Part shown: positions 1-9,313 of the stretch, one piece after another
Numbering within the stretch: position 1 is the stretch's first letter
How the letters are laid out: every line of letters begins with the position of its first letter
Source: Microbacterium nanhaiense
GTDB lineage: Bacteria > Actinomycetota > Actinomycetes > Actinomycetales > Microbacteriaceae
Reading direction: 5' to 3'
DNA length: 64,000 nt
NCBI RefSeq assembly: GCF_014646015.1
Contig: NZ_BMMQ01000002.1
Span: 372,277 to 436,276, forward strand
Position numbers and translations under genes: made by a program
Notes under the pieces: model-generated
Told to the model about the DNA's origin: nothing
What the model saw: the letters and a program-made list of their open reading frames with translations, nothing else
Databases searched by the model: none

Positions 1-46
1 CCCTCGTCATCCGGTCAAGCGCAGTGAAGACAACACTCAGGAAGCG

Positions 47-3000
47 TCAGAGCCGAAGACCAGGAGCCTCGCGCTGACGCAACGGCGGCTCCTGCCACGG
101 CTTCCGCGCCACGCTCTGCGCCGCCTTCAACGCCGCCTCGGCTGCGGCACGGTCGCGCTTCTGCGACGTCGACTCCGCCGGAGCACCAAGAGTCGCATCT
201 ACCTCGACCCGGTAGCGGTCACGGTACGCAGCAACGACCCTGGCCGAACGCCGCCATGCCGCGAGTCGCCGTGGATCAGACGGCACCGACCCGAGCCAGG
301 CGACCCAGCCCTCGCTGTTGCCCAATCCGCGATCGAGTACTGCGTCGGCCCGCATCTCGATTAACTCCCGACGCTCAGTCAGAGCTCGCCGCATGTCTTC
401 GGGCATCGGCCCGGTTACTTCGGGGATGAGCCCGGCGATCAATCGCGGCGTGGTGCGTGCGCGGCCGGAGCCCGTGTATCTGCTGGTCGCGGCGGCGAGG
501 CGGTAGCGCAGGACGGCGGCGATGTCGTCGGCATCATCGAACTGTCGTGCCGCCACCAGCCGCGGCACCAGGGAATCGAGGTCGTGGCTGTGGGCTTCGG
601 CTCGGCGCAGCTCCGCGGTGAGCGGTCCGAACGCATCCGAACTGAGTGCAGACTCGGCTTCGGTGTCGGTGAGGCCGGAATGGCGGATGAGGTCTGTCCA
701 GCGGTCGTGTTGGGCGGCGGCTGCGAGGGTGTCGTATTCGGCTGCGAGCTGAGCGATCGTGCCCCAGCGCTCCTGCTCAACCGTGAGCGTCTCATGTGCC
801 GAGAGCTCGCCGCCCTGATGCTGGAGTACTCCGTAGAGGACGCTGCGGCCGGTGGCTGCGTCGTTGTCGGCGGGGTGAGCCATCTCGTGCGCGTCATCGG
901 GCCGATCGACGGAGACGTAGGCCTGGTTGAGCTGGCGTCCGCGGGTCATGGCGACGTAGAGGTTCTCCCGCGTCATCGACGCATCCACGAGCACATGGGC
1001 GGTATCGACGGTGACGCCCTGCGCACGGTACGAGGTCACCGCGTAGCCGAGGTCAACGTGCTCGGCCACATACTCAGCAGGCAGCACCACCTTCGAGCCC
1101 CGCTCGGCACCGGCGCGCTTCACGAGAAGCGACCCGTCAGTGCGAACGTCGAGAACCGTCCAACGGTCGCCGTTGCGAACCCACCCGTGCCCGGCAGTGA
1201 GACGGCGGTCGTTCTTGCGCGTGATGATCGTGTCCCCAGCCGCCGCACGGGCCTCATCGCGAAGCAGCGCCTCCCGCGGGCCTCCGACGACGCCGTCGAG
1301 AATGAGGTCGGTGCGGGCGCGCTCGTTGAGGGCGGTGACGGACTCGTTGGAGTCGGAGATCAGGATCGACGCGAGCCCTGCGACGCGGTCAGCCTTCCAC
1401 GCGGTGTAGGCGTCGTCGATCATCTGCTCGGTGTCGCCGTCTGTGATGCGGTCGTGCTCGGCGTAGGTGTCGATGATTTCGGTGTTGCCGTGGCGGAGCT
1501 GGAGGGAGGCGTGCTTCTCCCAGTCGTGGGTGAAGCGGTGCACGTCGGTGAGCTGGGGCACGTCCTCGCGAGCGTGTGCGAGGAGCCCGAATGCGCCGCC
1601 CGCGTCGACGGACTGCAACTGCGCCCAGTCGCCGACCAACAGCACCTTCGCGCCTGCCTCGGCTGCGAGCCCGGTGATCCGATCCAACGTGTGCGTTCCG
1701 GCCAAAGAGGCCTCGTCAAGGATGACGAGCTGGCCGGGACGGAAGGTGTCGCCGTGGGTGAGGTGGTTCTGCCACCACTTCGCAGTGTTCTCCGTCGCGA
1801 TCCCGAGATCCATCGCAAGGACTTCGGCCGCACCAGCGGACGGTGCGAGGCCGACGACGGAGCCCTTACCGCGCTCGGCTTCCCACGCGGTGCGCAGGGC
1901 GCGCATCGCGGTCGTCTTGCCCGCTCCAGCCGGCCCCACGAGGAGATCAAGCACTCGGCCCGAGGCTGCGATCGAGGTGAGCGCGGCGGCCTGATCCTCT
2001 CCGAGAGCGTGCTCGCCTCGGCGTGGGTGCTGCAACACGCGTGCAACCGTGTTCACGGTGACCGTGGGCGCGGTGAACGCGCGGGAGTGGTCGAGCAGCC
2101 GGTCTTCGGCTTCAATGAGCTCTGTTGAGGTGTAGATCGTCGAGTGCTTCGGCCGAAACACCGACGTCCCATCCTCACGACGGAACGCGAGCGGAGAGGA
2201 CGCCAGCTCTACCGGCGTAAGCCGCAGGGAGGCGTGCTCGGCAGCATCAGCGATCAACTCGGTAACGGCCTGGCGATCTTCGAAGCTGGTGAAGCGGTAA
2301 CCCTTGGTTTGACGGGCAGCTTCAGCGGTGAGATTCCAACGCCGCCACGTCGTCCGCTTCTCACTCACCACCTCGACTACGCGCGCAGCGATTGACTTGA
2401 CCACGTCCAGTGGCACGTCGTCCGCGCGGAGCAGGAGCGGTTCCTCGGCTGGGATTGCATCGGCAGCCCAGGCCGTCGCGTCACGGCCGAGGAGCTTGCT
2501 CGCGCGTGCACGCCACACCGCCGTCAGCTCGGCCAAGGAATGCAGCGTCTTCTCCGGACGTGTGGACAGTGTTGCTTGCGCGCGCAGGCGGATGATCGTG
2601 CGGGCCGTGGGCTGGTGCCCGTGGGTGGCGACGTAGTCGGCGATGAGGCGATCCTTCTCCTCATCGATCTTCCGCGACCGAGACGAGAACTCCGCCGTCA
2701 ATGCCTCGGGTACGGAGGCGATCGCCCATGCGGGGTTGCGGTCCTTGCCGCGCTCGCGGGTCTCCCAGGCGAGACCGAGGGCACGGGTGAGGTGGTCGGC
2801 GAACACAGCCTCGTGCATCTCGGAGATCGCGACGGTAGCGGCGTGCATCGGGCGGGAGTCGAGCGAGCGCCACTTGCCATCCAGCACCGTCTGCACCTTG
2901 TTGCTGATCACCACGTGCGTGTGCAGATGTGGATCACCGGCACGCGAGTCGAAGTGATCGTAGGCGGTTGCAATGAGTCCGCGGACGTCGACTTGTGCAA

Positions 3001-3595
3001 CCGCGCCGTCGCCCGCAGTTGCACCGGTCCTCGTTGTTGCAACCTCGCGCTCCATGTACGCGAGCATCTCCGCAACCGCAGCGTGGTGAGCATCAGCGAT
3101 GATCTGCTGGGTACGTGCGTCAGCAACGGCCCAGAGCACGCTCGCGGACTTCGGAACCGAGAACGTGAAGTCGAATCCCGCCACCGCACGCCGCGGCGAC
3201 TTCGTGGCCTCCTCGGCCTCGATCTGGGTGATCGCGGTGGCCTTCTCCTGCAGGCTGAGGCTCGGTTCGAGCGCCTTGACGCGGTCGGCGACGCGCTCAT
3301 CCGGGTTCTTGTAGACGGGGTATGCGCGGCCGAGGGGCTGGCCGGTGAGGGGGTCGCGGCCCATGCCGATGAGGAGTTGAAGCTGCGCCTCCGACACCGC
3401 GGAGCCCTCGACGAGGGTGCCGTTGCCGAGGGTTGGGAGGCCTGCGCCCATCCAGCGTCCGGGAGGGGTTCCTTCGGCGTTGTAGTAGCGGGTCAGTGGG
3501 GTGGAGAGGGAACGGTCGACGTCGCCGGTGGCGACGGTGCGCAGGAGGTACTTGTAGCCGTCGCCAGCGGACATGACTCGCATCGAAACGGTCAC
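47..3595 (-). CDS. traA: MobF-type conjugative relaxase-helicase (TraA/TrwC-like)
   Basis: Nicks the ICE at oriT and unwinds the strand to be transferred. The 1182-residue product has an N-terminal TrwC-type relaxase domain with a tyrosine pair at residues 37-38 and the metal-binding histidine motif HLHTH at about 223-227. A RecD-like superfamily 1 helicase follows, with Walker A GPAGAGKTT near 554-562, Walker B LVILDEAS near 623-630 and a UvrD-like C-terminal motif TSYRAQGVTVD followed by YVAMTRGR. The start is a GTG with a strong GGAGGAGG ribosome site, which lies inside a hairpin (listed separately). It is the last gene of the minus-strand block in the window. Bases 1-46 after its stop show nothing recognisable. 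Confidence 0.95.
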   Translation of the reverse strand: MTVSMRVMSAGDGYKYLLRTVATGDVDRSLSTPLTRYYNAEGTPPGRWMGAGLPTLGNGTLVEGSAVSEAQLQLLIGMGRDPLTGQPLGRAYPVYKNPDERVADRVKALEPSLSLQEKATAITQIEAEEATKSPRRAVAGFDFTFSVPKSASVLWAVADARTQQIIADAHHAAVAEMLAYMEREVATTRTGATAGDGAVAQVDVRGLIATAYDHFDSRAGDPHLHTHVVISNKVQTVLDGKWRSLDSRPMHAATVAISEMHEAVFADHLTRALGLAWETRERGKDRNPAWAIASVPEALTAEFSSRSRKIDEEKDRLIADYVATHGHQPTARTIIRLRAQATLSTRPEKTLHSLAELTAVWRARASKLLGRDATAWAADAIPAEEPLLLRADDVPLDVVKSIAARVVEVVSEKRTTWRRWNLTAEAARQTKGYRFTSFEDRQAVTELIADAAEHASLRLTPVELASSPLAFRREDGTSVFRPKHSTIYTSTELIEAEDRLLDHSRAFTAPTVTVNTVARVLQHPRRGEHALGEDQAAALTSIAASGRVLDLLVGPAGAGKTTAMRALRTAWEAERGKGSVVGLAPSAGAAEVLAMDLGIATENTAKWWQNHLTHGDTFRPGQLVILDEASLAGTHTLDRITGLAAEAGAKVLLVGDWAQLQSVDAGGAFGLLAHAREDVPQLTDVHRFTHDWEKHASLQLRHGNTEIIDTYAEHDRITDGDTEQMIDDAYTAWKADRVAGLASILISDSNESVTALNERARTDLILDGVVGGPREALLRDEARAAAGDTIITRKNDRRLTAGHGWVRNGDRWTVLDVRTDGSLLVKRAGAERGSKVVLPAEYVAEHVDLGYAVTSYRAQGVTVDTAHVLVDASMTRENLYVAMTRGRQLNQAYVSVDRPDDAHEMAHPADNDAATGRSVLYGVLQHQGGELSAHETLTVEQERWGTIAQLAAEYDTLAAAAQHDRWTDLIRHSGLTDTEAESALSSDAFGPLTAELRRAEAHSHDLDSLVPRLVAARQFDDADDIAAVLRYRLAAATSRYTGSGRARTTPRLIAGLIPEVTGPMPEDMRRALTERRELIEMRADAVLDRGLGNSEGWVAWLGSVPSDPRRLAAWRRSARVVAAYRDRYRVEVDATLGAPAESTSQKRDRAAAEAALKAAQSVARKPWQEPPLRQREAPGLRL

Positions 3596-3601
3596 CGCAG
3601 T

Positions 3602-3625
3602 ACCTCCTCCCGTTAGGAAGGAGGT
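3602..3625 (-). promoter_or_regulatory. Hairpin masking the traA ribosome-binding site
   Basis: On the minus strand ACCTCCT (3625-3619) pairs perfectly with AGGAGGT (3608-3602), which contains the Shine-Dalgarno of traA just before the GTG at 3595. The upstream arm therefore copies the anti-Shine-Dalgarno of 16S rRNA. A GC-rich palindrome (gcgcggccgcgc) lies directly upstream. The base pairing is visible; translational control of the relaxase is an inference. Confidence 0.5.
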
Positions 3626-3693
3626 GCGCGGCCGCGCCCGGCGTCCTCGATCTGCCAGACGCGTGGTGGCTCAATCTCGGCTGGCTGGAGGCG

Positions 3694-4998
3694 CTATTGG
3701 CCTGCAAGTTCAATAAGCAGTGGTGTACGGCGACGAGACGGGAACCGGTCAGAAGCCATCTGTGCGAAGAAGTCCCAGGCTCCGGCCTCGTGAAGGGCTG
3801 CACGAATTGTCTCTTGGGCTTGTATCGGCAAAGCGTCGATTCGATCGAGTGCCAAGCTGGCCGGAGCGAACTGGTGAATGTCCGCGATACCACCGAACAC
3901 CGTCACGGCGAACTGCCTCGTTCCAGGCAGCTGCGACAGTGCGAGCTTGTGGAGCACTTCGACCCCGTGCTTCAGGATTGGATCGACAGTCACGCTGAAC
4001 GAGATCATGTTCACGTCGTCAACCAAACCGTCAATCGCCTTAGTGAGAACGTCGGTGAGGCCTTCACGTTCTGCCGAAAACCACCGGTCACGCTCCTGGG
4101 GAGTCAACGCTGCGAGCGCATCGAGCTGAGCATCTCGGACTCCAGGCTGCGCGATGCCCACGGACGTAATTTCGTTGAATGCACCCTGCGCTATCAGCGA
4201 TGCAAGGCTGGGCTTCGTTTGCACCAGCTCAGCTCGACACGCCTCCATGAAGGCGTCCATACTCGCGTGGCGACGGTGGGGCTTCTCACTCACGGCCCGA
4301 CTGATTGCCGACGAAAGAGGCTTGCCGACCAGGTGGTCCACAGCGCCAGCGGACGGGTGCACGCCAGTAAGCATCCAGGCCGCGATAAGACCTGCCGCAT
4401 ATACGTCCGCCGTTGGAGTGACTGCGTGAGCGTCGACGCTTTGTTCCGGTGCAGCCCAACCGTCAGTTCCGAGGAATCGGCCTGTACGCGTGAGCCCGGT
4501 CGTCGTGAGACCGGCGGGATTGCGCACGATCCCAAAGTCGGCAACAACCCACCTACCACCTTGAGCATCATGCAGCCACAGTATGTTTCCCGGTTTTAGA
4601 TCACGGTGCACTTCTCCTGCCGCATGCAGTGCGGCCAGCGATGAGGTAATGGCTTCCAGCACAGCGATCGCAGCATCGACGGTGAAGGGTGCAGGAAAAC
4701 TCGCGAGGTTACCAACGGCGCGTGGCATCACATACCAAGAGAGGGAATCGTCAAAGTCGCTCAGCGGGATCGTATTGAGGCCAGCGGCGCGCTGAAGAGC
4801 CAGGATCTCTCGCGCGAACCTCTTCTCCGCATGCTCATTACCGAGCGGAGGGAGCTTGGCGACGAACTCCTGGCCGTCTCGTTCGACGACACAAACTCGC
4901 GAGATCTCAGTCGCGTGGATAATCTCTTTGATCTCGTACCGGTCTGGGAGCATGTCCTGGAGAACTTCCTCTCTTGAGCGTCTGGCTGTTCGATTCAT
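3694..4998 (-). CDS. Serine/threonine protein kinase with unknown C-terminal domain
   Basis: A 434-residue Hanks-type kinase. The ATP-binding lysine is in FVAKL (about K48), the catalytic loop is HRDLKPGNIL (131-140), the magnesium motif is DFG (154-156) and an APE-like WAAPEQ follows near 182. The glycine-rich loop is degenerate. About 190 residues after the kinase fold match nothing I recognise. No membrane segment or PASTA repeats are seen, so it is unlike housekeeping PknB. It starts 24 bases after the stop of the upstream nuclease gene and closes the defence island. Kinases occur in several phage-defence systems, so a defence role is inferred from context. Substrate unknown. Confidence 0.85.
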   Translation of the reverse strand: MNRTARRSREEVLQDMLPDRYEIKEIIHATEISRVCVVERDGQEFVAKLPPLGNEHAEKRFAREILALQRAAGLNTIPLSDFDDSLSWYVMPRAVGNLASFPAPFTVDAAIAVLEAITSSLAALHAAGEVHRDLKPGNILWLHDAQGGRWVVADFGIVRNPAGLTTTGLTRTGRFLGTDGWAAPEQSVDAHAVTPTADVYAAGLIAAWMLTGVHPSAGAVDHLVGKPLSSAISRAVSEKPHRRHASMDAFMEACRAELVQTKPSLASLIAQGAFNEITSVGIAQPGVRDAQLDALAALTPQERDRWFSAEREGLTDVLTKAIDGLVDDVNMISFSVTVDPILKHGVEVLHKLALSQLPGTRQFAVTVFGGIADIHQFAPASLALDRIDALPIQAQETIRAALHEAGAWDFFAQMASDRFPSRRRTPLLIELAGQ

Positions 4999-5022
4999 CG
5001 CGCGTGTGAGTGGCGAGAAGGG

Positions 5023-6111
5023 TCAGTCTTCAAGGCCAAACGCTTCGGTGACCTGCTCGATCGTGAACTTCTGGCGTAGCTTGGCCGCGGTGTTCTGGTT
5101 CGCGAACATGCCGTTCTTCCAGATCGCGTTCTCACGAGGCACTGTGTGAACCCATTCGACTGCTACTGCCCATTCAGCGTTTTCGTCTTCTGAGTCACCT
5201 TCGTGTGCGTACGAACCAGTCAACGGCAGGTCCTTGACGAAGCGCTCGGCACCATCGAGTTCGACCTGGAGCTGATCGAATCTGCGGGCTTCGCCTGTGA
5301 CGGTGCCGACACCGACATAGCCAGTCTTCGGGATGTGGACGAAGACGCGCGCACCGACAGGGAGATTCTTCAGCGTCTGAGAGAACCACTTCCCGCCTCC
5401 GCCAGAGACGAAGCCGTACTTGCGCCCATCAGCCCACTGGCGTGTACCCGAGTCTTCACCGAAGGACACGTACCAGTCGGTGCCGTTCCATGCCTCTCGC
5501 GTCTTCGTCTGCCGTGCAGGAGAGGTTGCCGTGGGCTGCTGGCCCTCGTGTTCCACGAGCCAGGTCCGGGCGAGGTACTTCGCTCCGTTGTCTTCGAAGT
5601 GCCGGAAAAAGACGACGTTGATCGGCACGCCGAAGTCTTCATTGAGGAATCGGACGATCCGCTCAGTCGCAGCATCGACGCTAGCTGCAACGATCGTGAA
5701 CGTCTGGGAGGCATTAACCTCCTCGGGCAAAGTCTCGTTGAAGCACTCAGCGAATGCTTCCTCAATGGCCACGCCAGGCTTGTAGGCCTCGAAGATGCTC
5801 TGGATCTCGGCACGGCCAAGGCCCGACACCCACGACCCATAGTCGAGCGCCTGCGCAGTGACATCACGTGGTGTTTTGTCGCGCTTGAGCTCGATGACGT
5901 GCACACATGCCGTCTCATCGAGCGCGAGAAGGTCAATGAACCCGCCGAACGCGGTGGCGACCTGCCGTCCGATGACCAACAGAGTTTCACCAAGCATCGA
6001 CGGGTCAGACTCGATGTAGGACTCGAGTTGGGATTCAAGACTGATCGCCGTGGGCGTGATTCGGCTGAGGCGGTCACCGTCGGCTCGCCACAGCCCCATC
6101 TCAACTGCCAT
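5023..6111 (-). CDS. PD-(D/E)XK nuclease domain protein (NucS/DUF91-like N-terminus)
   Basis: A 362-residue protein. The N-terminal third has the restriction-like nuclease pattern of the NucS/DUF91 group: a conserved aspartate in GGFIDLLALD (about D60), then VIELKRDKT with E74 and K76, and a downstream QALDYGSWV helix. The C-terminal part (about 215-362) is not recognised; a segment like FVHIPKTGYVGVGTVTG suggests a small beta-barrel or EVE/PUA-like binding domain. The start has GGAG five bases upstream. The gene follows res by 120 bases and precedes the kinase by 24. Nuclease activity is inferred from the active-site pattern; the exact role is unknown. Confidence 0.75.
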   Translation of the reverse strand: MAVEMGLWRADGDRLSRITPTAISLESQLESYIESDPSMLGETLLVIGRQVATAFGGFIDLLALDETACVHVIELKRDKTPRDVTAQALDYGSWVSGLGRAEIQSIFEAYKPGVAIEEAFAECFNETLPEEVNASQTFTIVAASVDAATERIVRFLNEDFGVPINVVFFRHFEDNGAKYLARTWLVEHEGQQPTATSPARQTKTREAWNGTDWYVSFGEDSGTRQWADGRKYGFVSGGGGKWFSQTLKNLPVGARVFVHIPKTGYVGVGTVTGEARRFDQLQVELDGAERFVKDLPLTGSYAHEGDSEDENAEWAVAVEWVHTVPRENAIWKNGMFANQNTAAKLRQKFTIEQVTEAFGLED

Positions 6112-6231
6112 TAATACTCCATTCCAAGAGGCGTCCGCGCCTAACGAAAGTTCGGACTACTGCCGAACGACGCTGGCTTAACGGAGCCGACAACTCCGAC
6201 CCGCGTGGAACATGCGCCTGACATCCCTCAC

Positions 6232-9200
6232 TCATGCAGTCGTCACCAACTGTAGAAGTTCGTCGTAGTTGGTCACGACGTCGTACTTCACGTCGTCGCT
6301 GTTGCGCTGGTTGACCTGCTCGAAGAACTTGCGAGCGCACTCGATCTTCGCGTTCTCGGCCCCCTTGAGCTGTAGCGTCGACAGCGAGCCCTTGGTCTCT
6401 GCGACGAAGTAAACGTGTTTCACGCTGCCTTCGTTGAACGCAATCGCCCAGTCAGGGTTGTAATCCCCGACAGGCGTCGGGATGAAGAACCCACGCGGAA
6501 GTTTCGCGTAGACGGCGACCTCGGTGCTCACGTCGAGCTTCTTCACGAACTCGCGCTCGATCTTGGAGTCCGTCACGACGTAGTCGTAGACGTGCTTGTT
6601 CAGTTTCTCGCCAGCCTTGGAGAAGTCCTGCGCCGACTGGTTCTCGGTGAAGATCGCTGAGTCGAAGGTGTCGTCCAAGGCGTTGTACGCGAGGTGCTCG
6701 ACAATCACAGTGGCTTTCTGCTCGTTGATGATCTTCGAAGCCTCGGTGATGAACTGTTCAGGGTTCTGCTTGAACTTCGCAAACGTACCGGGGTTGATAC
6801 GAGTCAAAATCTCCGCGCACGTGCGTCGCGTGAGCTGCGTCTTCTCGGCGATCTCTCCCAGCAGGTCGTACTTGACCGTGGTGCCCGCGGACACAGCCGA
6901 CTCCGCCACCTCGGTTTCGGTGACCTTGAAACCGGTACCGGCTTCCAGCTGCTCGACGTCAAGTCCGACGACCTGCTGGCCGCTCTCCACCACATACTGC
7001 ATGACCGTGACGTTGAGGGACTTGTCGAGCACTTGCACGCAGTTGCGGATCAGCTCTTCCGAGTCGAACTCGACCTGGTAGACAGCCTTGTGGTTGATGC
7101 GGTTCCAGAGGGCCTGGAACTCACGCCGCTTGAAGTTGGCTTCGTTGAACGGGATCTTCTTGAGCTTGCGGCCGTCCTTCGGCTTGGGAACATCGAGATA
7201 CAGAGCATCGACGAGCGGCCAGACGAAATCAACGACAGGCTTGAGGACTTCGGACGAGGGCTCAGCCAAGGTTCCTTCGGCTCGGGCGTCTTTATATGCC
7301 TGAGTGACTACACCGTCGTCGTCGATGTAGTCGTGACGAATCAGGTGGTTGTACAGCGCCTGCGCGACCGTCTTCTCCAGGATGCTCTCGGAGCCGTCCC
7401 CGAGCGTGATCTGCTTGCCCTCGAAATAGTCGACGCTTGCCTTGCGCGGTCGCGCCGATAGCGTTTCAACGATTTCATTCTGCAGCGCGGTGACGAACTC
7501 GGTGTAGGACTCGTCCGTAACCACGGTGAGCTCGTTGATCTCGTGCACGGTTACGGGATTGTCCATTCGCTCACCGTGCTGATTCACGGAGAGGCGGAGC
7601 CCGCGCCCGATCTCTTGGCGGCGCGTTGTGGTGTTGTCACTTTTTTTGAGCATGCCCATGACAAAAACGTTGGGGTTGTCCCAGCCTTCGCGGAGGGCGG
7701 AGTGAGACCAGATAAACCGCACAGGCTCCTCGAAGGACAGGAGGCGTTCCTTGTTCTTGAGGATCAGGTCATATGCATCGACGTCGTCGGATTGGCCTGC
7801 GAAGTCGCCACGGGCCGCGATCTTGCCATCCACTGAGTGCCCGGTCTTCTTGTCGATCGAGAAGTAGCCCTCGTGCGTCGAACGGGCAGGGATAGCCTCG
7901 ACGTACTTGCGGAATCGCTCTGCAGCCTCGTCCACATCAAGCTGGGCAAGATAGTCCGCCAGCACCGACTCATACTCTTCTTCAAAGATTCGCGCGTACT
8001 CGCCAAGCGTGTCTTCTCGCTCGTAATCGCGATACTTCGCTACCTCATCGATGAAGAACAGTGAAAGTGTCTTGATGCCCTGCGCGAAAAGCTCACGCTC
8101 CTTCTCGAGATGAGCACGAATCACTTCTCGGATCTGTATACGCCGCTTGAGATCATCGGTCACGTCCTGACTGACCTCTCCAGCTCCAAGGATGTCACCA
8201 TTGCTGAGCTCGATGATGTCGCGATTAGCATCTACGTCACGGATAAAGAGGCCCTTGTACGCTTCGATACCACCCGAGATAGCATGCAGATTGCTACCTT
8301 GATTCAGCCGCTTCACCTGGCGACGGATGCCTTGGGCAGTCTGAACCTCGAGCTCAACCCGAGCCTTCGGGTAATCGGGTCCCTTGCCAACTTCCAAGCC
8401 ATCGACATACAGATACGCGCTGCTACCAGCCAAGTGCTTGACGGTAATACCGCGCACTGCGATCTTCTTCACAAGCTTCCGATTGTAAGCATCTACCGCA
8501 TCGAGCCTGTGGACCTTGGTGCGCTCAATCTTGTGGGTGGCGGAGTAACGCAGTGCGAACAGCGCGTTGAAAAGTCCGAGAGCTTTGAGGGACTTTGAAG
8601 GCTTTTTTGCGTCGCCCTCAATCTTCTGAGGCTCATCAATGATCAGGACCGGACGATTCGCGGCAATGACGTCGATCGGCTTTCGGGATTGGAAGTCGTC
8701 TAGGACCTCGTAGATTCGACGTGCATCCTTGCCGGTAGCGTTGAAAGCCTGAGTATTGATGATCATCACCTGCACGCCGGCGTCGGACGAAAAACGCTCG
8801 ATCTCATGCAAGCGAGATGAGTTATAGACAAACGCGCGAGGTTTGGTTCCGTAGTGCTGCTGGAAATGATCGGCAGTAATGTCGAAGGACTTCTTGACAC
8901 CCTCACGAATCGCGATTGACGGCACGACGACGATGTACTTCGACCAACCGAATCGCTTATTCAGCTCCATGATGGTTTTGATATAGACATAGGTCTTGCC
9001 TGTACCGGTTTCCATCTCAATATCAAGATTGAGCGCCGCAGCCGAGGTCTTCGTTACGTCTTCCAAGCTTCTTGAAAGTGGTAATGCGTTTCGCTTTTGG
9101 ATGCGGTGAACATTATTGAGAATTTGTGATGCCGAAAGCGCGATCTCGGCATTGCGCAAGCCAGCGCTATCGAGTAGAGATGGCGTCGCGCTGATGCCGG

Positions 9201-9309
9201 GGTCGATGCGATACCTGATGCCGTCGGCGAATGGTTGGCCAGCAAATACTTCCGTAACTGACTCAACCGCGTCCGTTTGATACTGCTGAACCTTGAACTG
9301 AAGCTTCAT
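6232..9309 (-). CDS. Type III restriction helicase-endonuclease (Res-like)
   Basis: A 1025-residue DEAD/DEAH protein in the architecture of type III Res subunits. Motif I is METGTGKTYVY near 98-108, motif II is LIIDEPQ near 225, and the motif V/VI region has SALREGWDNPNVF followed by RRQEIGRGLRL. The C-terminal part has a PD-(D/E)XK-type pattern, NPDWAIAFN followed by FVAETKG, expected to cut DNA. It starts four bases after the stop of the methyltransferase gene, so the two are probably translated together. In classical type III systems Res acts only in complex with Mod. The C-terminal boundary of the nuclease was judged by eye. Confidence 0.9.
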   Translation of the reverse strand: MKLQFKVQQYQTDAVESVTEVFAGQPFADGIRYRIDPGISATPSLLDSAGLRNAEIALSASQILNNVHRIQKRNALPLSRSLEDVTKTSAAALNLDIEMETGTGKTYVYIKTIMELNKRFGWSKYIVVVPSIAIREGVKKSFDITADHFQQHYGTKPRAFVYNSSRLHEIERFSSDAGVQVMIINTQAFNATGKDARRIYEVLDDFQSRKPIDVIAANRPVLIIDEPQKIEGDAKKPSKSLKALGLFNALFALRYSATHKIERTKVHRLDAVDAYNRKLVKKIAVRGITVKHLAGSSAYLYVDGLEVGKGPDYPKARVELEVQTAQGIRRQVKRLNQGSNLHAISGGIEAYKGLFIRDVDANRDIIELSNGDILGAGEVSQDVTDDLKRRIQIREVIRAHLEKERELFAQGIKTLSLFFIDEVAKYRDYEREDTLGEYARIFEEEYESVLADYLAQLDVDEAAERFRKYVEAIPARSTHEGYFSIDKKTGHSVDGKIAARGDFAGQSDDVDAYDLILKNKERLLSFEEPVRFIWSHSALREGWDNPNVFVMGMLKKSDNTTTRRQEIGRGLRLSVNQHGERMDNPVTVHEINELTVVTDESYTEFVTALQNEIVETLSARPRKASVDYFEGKQITLGDGSESILEKTVAQALYNHLIRHDYIDDDGVVTQAYKDARAEGTLAEPSSEVLKPVVDFVWPLVDALYLDVPKPKDGRKLKKIPFNEANFKRREFQALWNRINHKAVYQVEFDSEELIRNCVQVLDKSLNVTVMQYVVESGQQVVGLDVEQLEAGTGFKVTETEVAESAVSAGTTVKYDLLGEIAEKTQLTRRTCAEILTRINPGTFAKFKQNPEQFITEASKIINEQKATVIVEHLAYNALDDTFDSAIFTENQSAQDFSKAGEKLNKHVYDYVVTDSKIEREFVKKLDVSTEVAVYAKLPRGFFIPTPVGDYNPDWAIAFNEGSVKHVYFVAETKGSLSTLQLKGAENAKIECARKFFEQVNQRNSDDVKYDVVTNYDELLQLVTTA

Positions 9310-9313
9310 CAGA

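Noticed and set aside
584..2128. Long plus-strand open frames opposite traA
   Set aside because: High-GC shadow frames of a well supported relaxase gene; no motifs or ribosome sites.
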